From assembly GCA_036504235.1 (NCBI GenBank), contig DASXVN010000050.1, forward strand, positions 1 through 32,017: a DNA stretch of 32,017 nt, written 5' to 3'. Shown here piece by piece: positions 1 through 7,611 of the stretch. How positions within the stretch are numbered: position 1 is the first letter of the stretch; each line of letters opens with the position of its first letter. Made by a program: the position numbers and the translations under genes. This DNA is from Zipacnadum sp036504235 (GTDB lineage: Bacteria > Armatimonadota > Zipacnadia > Zipacnadales > Zipacnadaceae). The notes below the pieces were generated by a model. That model saw only the letters and a list, made by a program, of their open reading frames with translations, did not search any database and had not been told where the DNA came from.

Positions 1-16
1 CGGGAGAGGGGAGCAA

Positions 17-40
17 GGCAAACGGCAACGGCAAACGGCC
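17..40. repeat. Short tandem repeat, GGCAA(A)C units
   Basis: Three near-identical units (GGCAAAC, GGCAAC, GGCAAAC) run head to tail and lead into GGCC. They lie just outside the hairpin that follows the ferredoxin gene. A similar 7-bp tandem run sits beside a hairpin at the other end of the window (31984-32011). No coding function is visible. Confidence 0.5.
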
Positions 41-62
41 GGCGGGGGACGTAGCCCCCGCC
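41..62 (-). terminator. GC hairpin after the ferredoxin gene, possible terminator
   Basis: GGCGGGGG and CCCCCGCC form a perfect 8-bp stem around a 6-nt loop, 10 nt beyond the ferredoxin stop codon. There is no clear U-run after it on the minus strand, so it may be a processing or stabilising hairpin or a dispersed intergenic repeat rather than a true intrinsic terminator. Confidence 0.45.
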
Positions 63-72
63 CTACAACCGC

Positions 73-456
73 CTAGCCGTGAATCAGGCTGGGCAGGCAG
101 CGGGTGCAGACCCACAGACTCCGGCCCTCACTACGGCAGGGCAACAGCGGCGCTACGTGCTCGCTGGCCCCACAGCGGAAGCAGTTCTGGGTCAGGTCCA
201 GCGACCCGCGCTCCTCCAAGTGCTCCTCGACTGCGTGCTCGTCGAAGCTCTCCGCCTCGCGGGTCTCAATCTGCATCGCCCCGGTGGGGCAGACCCCCAG
301 GCAGAACCCGGCGCCGTCGCACAGTTCCTCGCGCACGACCTTGGCCTTGCCGTCCACCAGTTGGATGGCCCCCTCCGCGCACGGTGCGACACAAACGCCG
401 CAACCATTGCAGAGGTCCTCATCGATATGCACGATCTGTCGCGTTACTTTGGCCAT
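73..456 (-). CDS. 4Fe-4S dicluster-type ferredoxin with Cys-rich C-terminus
   Basis: This 127-residue protein is probably a small cytoplasmic electron carrier. The first cluster motif is complete: C16-x2-C19-x2-C22-x3-C26. The second (C46-x2-A49-x2-C52-x3-C56-P) has alanine where the second cysteine would be, so it should hold a 3Fe-4S or other atypical cluster, or none. The C-terminal third adds five cysteines (C92, C95, C107, C117, C120) in a zinc-ribbon-like spacing and ends LIHG. The start is set by AAGGAG about 10 nt upstream, inside the end of the TetR gene; the two genes are 2 nt apart and must be co-transcribed. The redox partner is not in the window. The ferredoxin assignment is firm; its physiological role is unknown. 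Confidence 0.88.
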   Translation of the reverse strand: MAKVTRQIVHIDEDLCNGCGVCVAPCAEGAIQLVDGKAKVVREELCDGAGFCLGVCPTGAMQIETREAESFDEHAVEEHLEERGSLDLTQNCFRCGASEHVAPLLPCRSEGRSLWVCTRCLPSLIHG

Positions 457-458
457 GG

Positions 459-1049
459 TTACTGCACTCCTTTCCCCACTTCACCAATCACAGTTACTGC
501 CGCGTCCGCCACCCGTGCGGCCGTTTCTTCCCAGGACGACTCCACCATCCCGCGGTCATAGAAGAAGATGGCCCGCTGCGCCATGCCGATGACCAGCGCC
601 GCCGCCAGGTTCACGTCCTGCGCGGGGAAGACGCCCTGCTGGACTCCGGCGCGGATTGTCCGCTCGAAGAAGTCCTTGGGCAACTCCCGCCCGGGCTCGG
701 CTCGCTGGACTTCCTCCTCGTGGCGCTCCATCAGGAAGCCGTAGGCCAGCGGCTCTTGCCGCGAGAACTCCAGCAGCGCGCGGATTAGCGCCCGCAGCGC
801 CGCCCGCGGGTCCTCCCCGTCCGCGGCAGGGCGCAGCGCCTCGCCTAGCCGCTCCGCGCAGGTCGCGAAGACCGCCTGGGCCAGCTCCGTCTTCCCCGGG
901 TAGTGCCGGTAGAGCGCGCCGGAGGTGACGCCCGCCGCGGCCGCCAGGTCGCGGATGGTCGTGGCGCGAATCCCTCGCGCCCGGAACAGGCGTAGCGCGG
1001 CGTCCATGATGTCTGCTCGTTTGGCCTCGGCGGCGGGGGGGCGTCCCAT
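459..1049 (-). CDS. TetR/AcrR family transcriptional regulator
   Basis: This 196-residue protein has a classic TetR N-terminal helix-turn-helix (about residues 10-58, including TTIRDLAAAAGVTSGALYRH) and a divergent all-helical ligand-binding C-terminal half. TetR proteins usually repress their own operon and release DNA on binding a small ligand. Here the gene is first in an operon with the ferredoxin. A perfect 20-bp palindrome lies directly against its Shine-Dalgarno sequence (AAGGAG, 1060-1065), which strongly suggests autoregulation. The inducer cannot be predicted. An electron-transfer gene under a TetR regulator suggests a redox or detoxification response, but that is inference. Confidence 0.92.
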   Translation of the reverse strand: MGRPPAAEAKRADIMDAALRLFRARGIRATTIRDLAAAAGVTSGALYRHYPGKTELAQAVFATCAERLGEALRPAADGEDPRAALRALIRALLEFSRQEPLAYGFLMERHEEEVQRAEPGRELPKDFFERTIRAGVQQGVFPAQDVNLAAALVIGMAQRAIFFYDRGMVESSWEETAARVADAAVTVIGEVGKGVQ

Positions 1050-1065
1050 CGTCCTGTTGCTCCTT

Positions 1066-1085
1066 AAGTAATCAATTGATTACTT
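1066..1085. promoter_or_regulatory. Perfect 20-bp palindrome, likely TetR operator
   Basis: Half-sites AAGTAATCAA and TTGATTACTT are exact reverse complements with no spacer. The site is AT-rich against a very GC-rich background and touches the TetR gene's ribosome binding site. It lies between the divergent TetR-ferredoxin operon and the plus-strand operon, so it could control either or both. Confidence 0.75.
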
Positions 1086-1164
1086 TCTTGCTTATGAGAC
1101 GCGGTTTTCCTCCCCCGGGTTCGCTTTCGCCGGAGAAATAGTTGGATTTCTTTTGGCTGGGGCC

Positions 1165-1187
1165 AGCGACGGCGGATGGCCGTCGCT
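1165..1187 (+). other. Hairpin in the intergenic region before the isomerase-like gene
   Basis: AGCGACGGC and GCCGTCGCT form a perfect 9-bp stem with a 5-nt loop (GGATG), followed by TTCGGG. It lies 75 nt upstream of the chosen start at 1262. The 1086-1261 stretch otherwise shows no convincing sigma-70 promoter on the plus strand. The hairpin may belong to a 5' leader; no known riboswitch is recognisable. Confidence 0.45.
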
Positions 1188-1261
1188 TTCGGGCAGGTAT
1201 CCTTGCCGACGCTGCCGAAATGGCTTACGTTCGCCCAATCCCTCTCGGGAGGTCCGACCGC

Positions 1262-2140
1262 ATGTTCACCCTCAGCGTTATCTCCGATGAGGTTTCACAA
1301 GATTTCGACCGTATCGTGGCCGTGGCTCAGGATTTCCCGCGCTTGAAAGGCGTCGAGCCCCGCTCGATCTGGGACAAGCCGCTCACCGCGTTGACCGACG
1401 CGGACGTCGCCGAGATCAAGCGCCGGGCCGATGCCGCTGGGCTCAAGATCGTCGCGCTGGCCTCGCCGTTTTTCAAGTGCGATCTGGGCAACGCCGAGCA
1501 CTATGCCCAGCACCTGGAATACCTGCGACGCTTTGCCGCCATCGCCCACGCCTGGGACTGTAAGATCGTGCGCGGCTTCACCTTCTGGAAGACCGGCCCC
1601 GCCGCGGCGGTCTGGCCGCAGTTGCTGGAGGCCTTTGCGGAGCCGCTGCGGATCTGCGAGCAGGAAGACCTCTACCTGGGAATCGAGAACGAGGCCTCGA
1701 CGCACATCGCTACCGCCGCCGAGGCGGCGCGCTTGTACACGGACGTCAACCACCCGCGGCTACGCGCCATCTGGGACCCGGCCAACGAGGTCTACGCCGC
1801 CGACGGCGAGCGCCCCTTCCCCGAGGCCTGGGACCGGGTCAAGCCCTGGGTTATCCATGTGCATCTCAAGGACGCGGTCAAGGACCCCGCGCTCCCCGAT
1901 GGCGCGCGCTGCGTACCGATTGGCGAGGGCGGCCTGATTGACTTCCCCGGCCAGTTCCGCGCCCTGGAGGAGATGGGCTACACCGGCGCCTGCTCCCTGG
2001 AGACGCACTGGCGGCCCCAGAAGGAGCTGGACACCGACCTGCTCAACCGCCCCGGCGGCGCAGCCTTCAGCGAGGGCGGCGAGGAAGCCAGCCGGATTTG
2101 CCTGGGGAATATCGAACGCATTTTGGGCGAAATCGGCTAA
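1262..2140 (+). CDS. Sugar phosphate isomerase/epimerase-like TIM barrel protein
   Basis: The 292-residue protein belongs to the xylose isomerase-like (AP endonuclease 2 fold) superfamily, whose members use a metal-bound TIM barrel to isomerise or epimerise sugars or to process related hydroxy-acids. Visible family signatures are GIENEASTH (metal-binding Glu), the IWDPANEVYA segment, VIHVHLKDA (metal His and the HLKD motif) and SLETHW near the C-terminus. The frame is open from 1142, but the start is placed at 1262. GGGAGG (1247-1252) lies 9 nt before this ATG, family similarity begins there, and the upstream 40 codons overlap a hairpin. It heads a plus-strand operon with a HAD phosphatase 31 nt downstream, suggesting carbohydrate metabolism. 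Substrate unknown. Confidence 0.85.
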   Translation: MFTLSVISDEVSQDFDRIVAVAQDFPRLKGVEPRSIWDKPLTALTDADVAEIKRRADAAGLKIVALASPFFKCDLGNAEHYAQHLEYLRRFAAIAHAWDCKIVRGFTFWKTGPAAAVWPQLLEAFAEPLRICEQEDLYLGIENEASTHIATAAEAARLYTDVNHPRLRAIWDPANEVYAADGERPFPEAWDRVKPWVIHVHLKDAVKDPALPDGARCVPIGEGGLIDFPGQFRALEEMGYTGACSLETHWRPQKELDTDLLNRPGGAAFSEGGEEASRICLGNIERILGEIG

Positions 2141-2171
2141 CGGCCGCCTACTCAACTCCAAGGATCACCAC

Positions 2172-2990
2172 ATGGAACAAACTCTGACGCCCGACAAACT
2201 CATCGCCGTGGACCTGGACGGCACGCTGCTGTCCCCGGACCTCTCCGTCTCGCCCGAGAACTTGGCCGCGATTCGCCAGGCCGAGGCGCAGGGGGCGGTG
2301 GTCGCGATTGTCACCGGCCGCTCCTTCCCCTCCGCCTACCGCATTGCCGCGCACCTCGGCCTGCTGGAGACGCCGCTGGTCTGCTTCAACGGCGCGGTTA
2401 TCCGGCGCCCGGATACCGGCGAGACGCTCTACGAGCAACTGGTTCCCGCGGAGTTGGCGGAGGAGGTCGTGACGCTGTGCGCCGCGCGCCATCTGCACCT
2501 AAACTACTACCTGGGCGACGAGATGTACGTCTCCGCCGACGACCACTGGAGTCGGCTCTACTGCGAACGCACCGGTCTGGAGTGCCTCCCCGTGGACGAT
2601 CTGCACCAGTTTGACGGCCGCGCGCCCATCAAGCTGCTGGTCGTGGACGCCCCGGAGGTCATTGACCGCCTGCTCCCCGAGTTGGAACAGCGCTTCGCCG
2701 GACGCCTGTACATCACCCGCTCCATGGCCGAGTACGTCGAGTTTCTGCCCCTGGACGCCTCCAAGGGCGTGGCGCTGGACTGGCTGGCGGCGCATTTCGA
2801 AGTGCCCCGCGAGCGCGTGATGGCCGCCGGGGACCGGCTCAACGACCTGCCGCTGCTGGAGCACGCCGGCTTCCCGGTCGCCATGCCCGAGGCCGACCCG
2901 CCCCTGCGCGACGCGGCGGTCTTCATCCCCAGCGACCAAGCCACCGGGGTGGCGCAGGGCATCGCCGAGTTCCTGCGGCGGGTCGGCTGA
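2172..2990 (+). CDS. Cof-type HAD-IIB family hydrolase
   Basis: A 272-residue soluble phosphatase of the haloacid dehalogenase superfamily. Motif I is D14-L-D16-G-T-L, with the nucleophile and acid/base aspartates. Motif II is VTGRS, motif III is the lysine in the DASKGVALDWL segment, and motif IV is GDRLND. The large cap between motifs II and III is the type-IIB arrangement. Family members dephosphorylate sugar phosphates, nucleotides or flavin and pyridoxal phosphates, often with broad specificity. The start at 2172 is supported by AAGGA about 8 nt upstream and by the protein beginning just before motif I; the frame is open further upstream but lies inside the isomerase gene. Its position suggests action on a sugar phosphate from the same pathway. 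Confidence 0.9.
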   Translation: MEQTLTPDKLIAVDLDGTLLSPDLSVSPENLAAIRQAEAQGAVVAIVTGRSFPSAYRIAAHLGLLETPLVCFNGAVIRRPDTGETLYEQLVPAELAEEVVTLCAARHLHLNYYLGDEMYVSADDHWSRLYCERTGLECLPVDDLHQFDGRAPIKLLVVDAPEVIDRLLPELEQRFAGRLYITRSMAEYVEFLPLDASKGVALDWLAAHFEVPRERVMAAGDRLNDLPLLEHAGFPVAMPEADPPLRDAAVFIPSDQATGVAQGIAEFLRRVG

Positions 2991-3050
2991 GAAGGGCCGC
3001 GCGGGGCTCCCTGAGAGGTCAAACCGCCCCGGAGGGCGAATACGCGAGAT

Positions 3051-4985
3051 GTGCCCACCCTCTTGAACTGCGCTAGCGCCGGCGCTCCGGACTCCCTGGC
3101 GGAGTCGGCGCCAGAAACCGTCTCTCCTCCCCCTCTCCGCTACCCGCGCGGCTGGACGCTGGCCGCGGCGCTGGTGCTCTCGCTGCTCTTCGGCCTGCCC
3201 CACCTGCTCATGTGGCAGCATCTCCACGCCGAGGGGCGTCCCTATCTCCCCCTGCAGGTGGACCACGTCACCGCCCTCACCTGGGACGAGACCACCTACT
3301 ATGCCCCCCGGATCCAGGAGGTCTTTTACGGTCACCCCTTCACGGTGGACCCGTGCGGCTGGGAGTACAAGCAGTTTCCCGCCTTCATGGGGGTGGGGGT
3401 GCTGCCCGCCCTGCTTCTGTCTCCCCTGGCGTTTCTGCTGCACGGTGACGCGAATGCGATCCTGATCGCCTCCAGCTTCCTGCTGCCTCCCCTGCTCTTG
3501 CTGGCCCTCTTGGCGCTGACTCGTCGCCTCCAGGTACCGTTCTGGGTGGGTCTAGCCGGGAGCCTCGTCCTGCTCATCGCCCAGGACCAGATCGTCACGC
3601 CGCTGCTCTTGCTCACTCGGCCGAGTTGGCCTCTGCTGGTGGACCGACTGCATCTGCTCGCCGCCTATCGCCCCCTGGAGTTCAGCCGCTTTTTCGTGCC
3701 CGAGTTCGCTTACCTGTTCCTGCTGCTGACCCTGGTCGGACTCGTGGAGACGCTGCAGCGCCCCCGCCTGCTCACCGGCGTCGCGACGTCTCTGGCCCTG
3801 GGAGCGCTCTTCTATACCTACGTCTTTTTCTGGACCTACCTGCTGGCAGCGGCGGCCCTGTGGCTGGTGCTGCTCCTCCTGGAGCGCCGCCGCGCGGCGG
3901 CCCGGGTCCTGCTCCTGGTGGTGGCCGGCGGGGTGCTGCTCGGCCTGCCCGTGGTCGTGCAACTCGTGGCCAGCCACGGCTACGTGGGCAAGGCGGTCCT
4001 GGAGGCGCGCCAGCAGTGGGGGGGTAAAGAGGTGCTCTGGCATAATCGCTGGCCCGAGCTGGTCCTCCTGGCGATCTTCCTGTTGCTCTTGCCCTGGCGC
4101 GACCGCCGCGCCTCCTTCCTGGCCAGCTTTGCGATTGCGCCCCTGCTGTGCATTCGCGGGGTGCAGTTCCTGGGGCTGGCGGTCCAGGACTGGCATTGGC
4201 TGGCGCGCTGCTGGCTGCCCTGGATGTCCCTGGCCCTGCCGGTCGCCCTCTATCTGCGGCTCACGGAGCCCTGCCGTCGGTCCCTCTGGGCGCGGTGGCG
4301 GCCCTGGCTGGCCCGCCACGCCCTCACGCCGTTCATGGTCGCGATCTCGGTCCTTACGCTGGCCTACGGCTTCAACGACCACGTGCGCTTCAGTCAAACG
4401 ATGGCCGACTGGTACAGCTTCACGCCGGCCCAGCAGCAGGCCTACGCGTGGCTGCGCCAGAACACGGCCCCCGATTCCGTGGTGGCGGCCGCCGACTGCA
4501 ACGTGCTCGCGCTGGTTCCCGTCTACAGCCACTGCAACGTCTATCTCCCGTTCTGCCTGGTCACCCCCGCGCCGGATCAGGAGCTGATGTGGCGCTTCTG
4601 GACCACCGCCCGCCTGCTCGACCTGGGTCCCGAGGCGATCGAGCGCTTCCTCGCCCCGGAGGAGTGGACCCCGGAGGGCTTCTGGTATCCGCACCGCTGG
4701 TGGATGGTCAACTGGCTCTTCCATACCCAGTTCCTGAGGCTGACCCTGCCGCCGGCCGTGCGGGCCCAGGTGGACCAGGTCGGCGCGCAGGTGGCCCAGA
4801 CCCCGGTTTCAGACCTGCTCCCGCGGTATCGCCTCGACTACCTGTGGGTGGATGACACGATTCGTTCGTACTGTCGCACCTCTCCGGACCAGCAGCCGTA
4901 CCTGCGACGGGTCTTCACCTCCGGGGATATCAGCCTCTACCGGGTGCTGCAACCGCAGGGGCCCGGTCTCTCGACCTACCGCTGA
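3051..4985 (+). CDS. Polytopic membrane protein, probable GT-C fold glycosyltransferase-like
   Basis: The 644-residue protein has roughly ten or more hydrophobic membrane segments between residues 35 and 450, then a soluble C-terminal domain rich in Trp and Tyr. The first extracytoplasmic loop carries an acidic pair (LTWDETTYYAPRI), a feature of GT-C glycosyltransferases that use lipid-linked sugar donors. I do not recognise a named family, so specificity and even enzymatic activity are inferred. The start is uncertain: GTG at 3051 has GGAGG at 3031-3035, an unusually long spacing of about 15 nt, and TTG at 3063 is an alternative. It follows the HAD gene by 60 nt and precedes the SRPBCC gene by 19 nt, so all four plus-strand genes are probably one operon. 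Confidence 0.7.
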   Translation: MPTLLNCASAGAPDSLAESAPETVSPPPLRYPRGWTLAAALVLSLLFGLPHLLMWQHLHAEGRPYLPLQVDHVTALTWDETTYYAPRIQEVFYGHPFTVDPCGWEYKQFPAFMGVGVLPALLLSPLAFLLHGDANAILIASSFLLPPLLLLALLALTRRLQVPFWVGLAGSLVLLIAQDQIVTPLLLLTRPSWPLLVDRLHLLAAYRPLEFSRFFVPEFAYLFLLLTLVGLVETLQRPRLLTGVATSLALGALFYTYVFFWTYLLAAAALWLVLLLLERRRAAARVLLLVVAGGVLLGLPVVVQLVASHGYVGKAVLEARQQWGGKEVLWHNRWPELVLLAIFLLLLPWRDRRASFLASFAIAPLLCIRGVQFLGLAVQDWHWLARCWLPWMSLALPVALYLRLTEPCRRSLWARWRPWLARHALTPFMVAISVLTLAYGFNDHVRFSQTMADWYSFTPAQQQAYAWLRQNTAPDSVVAAADCNVLALVPVYSHCNVYLPFCLVTPAPDQELMWRFWTTARLLDLGPEAIERFLAPEEWTPEGFWYPHRWWMVNWLFHTQFLRLTLPPAVRAQVDQVGAQVAQTPVSDLLPRYRLDYLWVDDTIRSYCRTSPDQQPYLRRVFTSGDISLYRVLQPQGPGLSTYR

Positions 4986-5004
4986 CGCACAGAAAGGGAT
5001 AATC

Positions 5005-5460
5005 ATGCCGATCGTTGAGAGCACTGTCGCCATCGCCGCGCCCTTGGACCAGGTCTATGCCCTGGCCCGGGACATCGAACGCTTCCCGGAGTTCATGGCC
5101 GACGTCGAGGAAGTCAAGATCCTGGAGCAGACGCCCGAGCGGCAGGTCAGTCGCTGGGTAGGCGTCATTCGCGAACTCAAGCGCACCTTGACCTGGACGG
5201 AGGATGATTTCTGGAACGACGCGGAGGCGCGCTGCGATTTCCGCCAGATCGAGGGAGATTTCACCACCTACAGCGGCTCCTGGGAGTTCAAGCGCACGCC
5301 GGAAGGCACGCAGGTGCGGCTGGCGGTGGAGTATACCTACGAGGTGCCCCTGATCGGGGCGCTGATCCAGAACATACTGCGGAAGAAGATGCAGGCGAAT
5401 ATCGACTCGATGCTCGCGGCGCTTCAGGCCGAGGCGCAACGTCGCCAGGCAGAGAGCTAG
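5005..5460 (+). CDS. SRPBCC (START-like, COQ10/polyketide cyclase type) protein
   Basis: A 151-residue single-domain protein. The N-terminal pattern of a beta strand, then 'PLDQVYALARDIERFPEFM' and 'VEEVKIL', is the characteristic opening of COQ10/RatA-like polyketide cyclase/dehydrase proteins. A long amphipathic C-terminal helix closes the hydrophobic pocket. Family members bind a hydrophobic ligand such as a quinone or lipid; some act on ribosomes. The start at 5005 has AAAGGG about 8 nt upstream; the frame is open earlier but that part overlaps the membrane protein gene. Coupling to a GT-C-like membrane protein suggests, weakly, a lipid or polyprenyl ligand. It converges with the anti-sigma gene across 67 nt that hold no convincing terminator. 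Confidence 0.85.
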   Translation: MPIVESTVAIAAPLDQVYALARDIERFPEFMADVEEVKILEQTPERQVSRWVGVIRELKRTLTWTEDDFWNDAEARCDFRQIEGDFTTYSGSWEFKRTPEGTQVRLAVEYTYEVPLIGALIQNILRKKMQANIDSMLAALQAEAQRRQAES

Positions 5461-5527
5461 CCGGCCGGCCGGGGCGACGCGGCTCCGGGCCGGGTGGAGG
5501 ACAGGATCCTGGCGATCCGGACCGAGA

Positions 5528-5881
5528 TCAGTGGGCCACCAGGACGAGCATGGCTGCGCCCAGCCCGACCCCCGTCACTAGCACGGCGGCGGCCAAGACG
5601 GGGACAATACGCACAGAGTGCGCGCCGACGCGGGCTACTCCTGGCGCAGAAGCCGGGCGGGCTTGCTCCGCCTTCCGAATCCGGGCCATGACCGAGCGGG
5701 AGAAATCTGCCGGGGGCTGCTGGGCACCGACGCTCTGCAGTAGGCCTGCCAGGTGGCCCATGTCCTGCGCGAATCGGCGGCATTGTGGACAGCGGTCCAA
5801 GTGCTGTTCCAACGCCTCACGCTGCTTGCTGTCGTGCTCATCGTCCAGCACGACAAGGCTGCGAACCTTGGTGCAGTTCAT
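5528..5881 (-). CDS. Zinc-finger (zf-HC2) transmembrane anti-sigma factor
   Basis: The 117-residue protein has the zinc anti-sigma signature: an early cysteine (MNC) and H-x3-C-x2-C (HLDRCPQC) in the N-terminal cytoplasmic domain, followed by one C-terminal membrane helix (VLAAAVLVTGVGLGAAMLV). Such proteins sequester the partner ECF sigma factor at the membrane until a redox or envelope signal releases it. The start at 5881 is chosen because the sigma-factor TAG (5883-5885) is one base away and AGGGG sits 9 nt upstream; in-frame ATGs at 5890 and 5905 are alternatives. There is almost no extracytoplasmic domain, so signalling is more likely redox or zinc based, or through a further partner. 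Confidence 0.88.
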   Translation of the reverse strand: MNCTKVRSLVVLDDEHDSKQREALEQHLDRCPQCRRFAQDMGHLAGLLQSVGAQQPPADFSRSVMARIRKAEQARPASAPGVARVGAHSVRIVPVLAAAVLVTGVGLGAAMLVLVAH

Positions 5882-5882
5882 G

Positions 5883-6554
5883 CTAGTCATCCCCTGTGTC
5901 GACAATTGCCACGCCGGCTGGTGGGGTTTCCACCCAGCCGCTGCTTCCCCAATCCGAGTGCAGTCTGGCGTTTAGCTTGTCCCGCATCTGGCTCCGCGCG
6001 TTGAAGAGCCGACTTTTGACCGTTCCTACCGGGCAACCCAGAACCTGGGCGATTTCCTGATAGCTGAGCCCCTCCAGGTCAGATAATACGATCACCGGGC
6101 GCAGCTTGAGCGACAGTTCCCCGAGCGCTTCCCACACCTGGCTGCGCAATTCCTCGCGCTCCAGGGCCTCGGGGGGATTGTTCTCTCCCTCGTCAGGCAG
6201 GTCTCGTTCCAGTTCGTTGTCGTCCTGCTCGATGGGGTCGTCCATCGAGACCGTGAGCAGCGCGCGCCGGCTGCGGCCCCGCGCCGCATCAATCGCCAGG
6301 TTCGAGGCGATTCGGTATAGCCACGTCTGGAAGCTGGAAGCGCCCCGGAAGCGCGGCAGGCCCTGATACGCCCGCACAAAAGTCTCCTGCGCCACATCTT
6401 GCGCGTCCGTGGAATCATGTACCATGCGGGTGATGTAGTTGTACACCCGGCCATGGTACTTCTCCACCAGTCGCTCAAACGCGAACGCCTCGCCCACGCG
6501 GGCCTGAGCCACTAGCAGATCAGTTTCGCTGTCGCTGCGTAGGCCAGTTTTCAT
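5883..6554 (-). CDS. ECF RNA polymerase sigma factor (RpoE/SigW-like)
   Basis: A 223-residue sigma-70 family factor with only the two ECF regions. Region 2 spans about residues 25-98 (DAQDVAQETFVRAYQ, then SSFQTWLYRIASNLAID). Region 4 spans about 150-205 (SYQEIAQVLGCPVGTVKSRL). An acidic linker (about 105-140) and a 20-residue tail lie outside the domains. It overlaps nothing but is one base from the zf-HC2 anti-sigma gene, the usual co-transcribed pair. A possible small inverted repeat (GTTC-N5-GAAC) lies in the 45 nt before its start; no clear ECF-type promoter is seen there and the ribosome site is weak. Confidence 0.93.
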   Translation of the reverse strand: MKTGLRSDSETDLLVAQARVGEAFAFERLVEKYHGRVYNYITRMVHDSTDAQDVAQETFVRAYQGLPRFRGASSFQTWLYRIASNLAIDAARGRSRRALLTVSMDDPIEQDDNELERDLPDEGENNPPEALEREELRSQVWEALGELSLKLRPVIVLSDLEGLSYQEIAQVLGCPVGTVKSRLFNARSQMRDKLNARLHSDWGSSGWVETPPAGVAIVDTGDD

Positions 6555-6599
6555 TGACGCGCCCGGTCCCTAAAAGTTCACTACGAACCCCCGCTAGGA

Positions 6600-7595
6600 C
6601 TACTCCGGCTCGCCTTTTTCTGCCGCTGCGCCCTCCGGCGCTACCTTTCCCATATACACTTGCGCCTCCAGGGAATGGTGGTACGGCGACCAATCCCCCG
6701 TTCCCGACTCGGCGCTGTGTCGATAATCCTCAAAGATCTGCAGCTTGGCGTCGAGGTTGTCTGCATAGTGCAGGGCCAGGGCCTCGGCGATCTTGGGCCG
6801 CACCGGCGCTCCGTACTGCAGCTCGCCGTGGTGGCTGAGCAGCAGATGCGTTAGGAGTTGGCGCAATTGTAGCGGAAACCCCTCGCATTGTGCAACCTTT
6901 TCCATAACCAAGCGGTCGCCCAGCACAATGTGCCCACAGAACCGGCCAGCCTCACTATACTCATACGCCAGCTCCCCCTGTAATTCCTGCACCTTGCCAA
7001 TATCGTGCAAAAGCGCCCCGGTCAGCAGCAGGTCGCGATGCAGCTCCGGATGTCGGCGCGCGGCCTGTTCGCACAGGGCCGCCACCGAGAGCGAGTGCTC
7101 GAGCAGGCCTCCGCGGCAGGCGTGGTGGAGCCGCGCCGCCCCGGGAGCGACGGAGAATTGCGCCCGGAACTCCTCATCCGCAAAGACCAGTTCCAGCAAC
7201 TCCCGCAGCGGCGGAGTCTCCACCGAGGCGATCAACTCGTCCAACTCGGCCAGCATCTCCTCCACGGGGCGGGAGGCACAGCGGACGAAATCCGCAAAGT
7301 CGTACTCCTCCGGCGCCGCGGGTTGCAGGTCGTTGACGACAAGCTGCCGGGCGCCCTTGTACTCCTCCACGCGGCCGCGCACCCAGACGATCTGGCCAAC
7401 CGCGAGGCCCGCCGCCAGCTCCTCGGCGTCGTCCCAAACCCGCCCGGTGACCTCACCGCTGCGATCCAAGAGCCGCAGGTCCAGGAAGTGCCCAGGCTTG
7501 TTCTTGAAGGGAAGCAACTTGAATTCCCCGACCGCGAAGGTCGTCTCGACGCCCTCCCCCGCCACCAGATCCACTGCCATCACTTTGTCAGCCAT
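6600..7595 (-). CDS. yhaM: 3'-5' exoribonuclease YhaM-like (OB fold + HD domain)
   Basis: The 331-residue protein has the two-domain plan of YhaM/CBF1-type exoribonucleases. An N-terminal OB fold (about 15-95, including LDLRLLDRSGEVTGRVWDD and IVWVRGRV) precedes an HD phosphohydrolase domain (about 155-300) with metal ligands near H157/H158, H167 and the H197-D198 pair in ALLHDIGK, plus a later LSHHGELQYG. These enzymes trim single-stranded RNA and DNA 3' ends. The start at 7595 is supported by GGGGA about 9 nt upstream; the longer open frame overlaps the Lon-like gene. It follows that gene by 16 nt, so a proteolysis gene and an RNA turnover gene are co-transcribed. Confidence 0.85.
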   Translation of the reverse strand: MADKVMAVDLVAGEGVETTFAVGEFKLLPFKNKPGHFLDLRLLDRSGEVTGRVWDDAEELAAGLAVGQIVWVRGRVEEYKGARQLVVNDLQPAAPEEYDFADFVRCASRPVEEMLAELDELIASVETPPLRELLELVFADEEFRAQFSVAPGAARLHHACRGGLLEHSLSVAALCEQAARRHPELHRDLLLTGALLHDIGKVQELQGELAYEYSEAGRFCGHIVLGDRLVMEKVAQCEGFPLQLRQLLTHLLLSHHGELQYGAPVRPKIAEALALHYADNLDAKLQIFEDYRHSAESGTGDWSPYHHSLEAQVYMGKVAPEGAAAEKGEPE

Positions 7596-7611
7596 GCCCA
7601 AATCCCCACTT

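Noticed and set aside
17..40. CRISPR-like repeat
   Set aside because: Units are 6-7 bp with no spacers; it is a simple tandem repeat.
3552..4724. A 390-codon minus-strand open frame across the GT-C-like membrane gene
   Set aside because: Gln/Glu/Arg-rich translation is the reverse complement of Leu-rich membrane helices.
5461..5527. Terminator between the convergent SRPBCC and anti-sigma genes
   Set aside because: CCGGCC/GGCCGG and GGATC/GATCC pairings are short and have no U-run, so I see nothing firm here.
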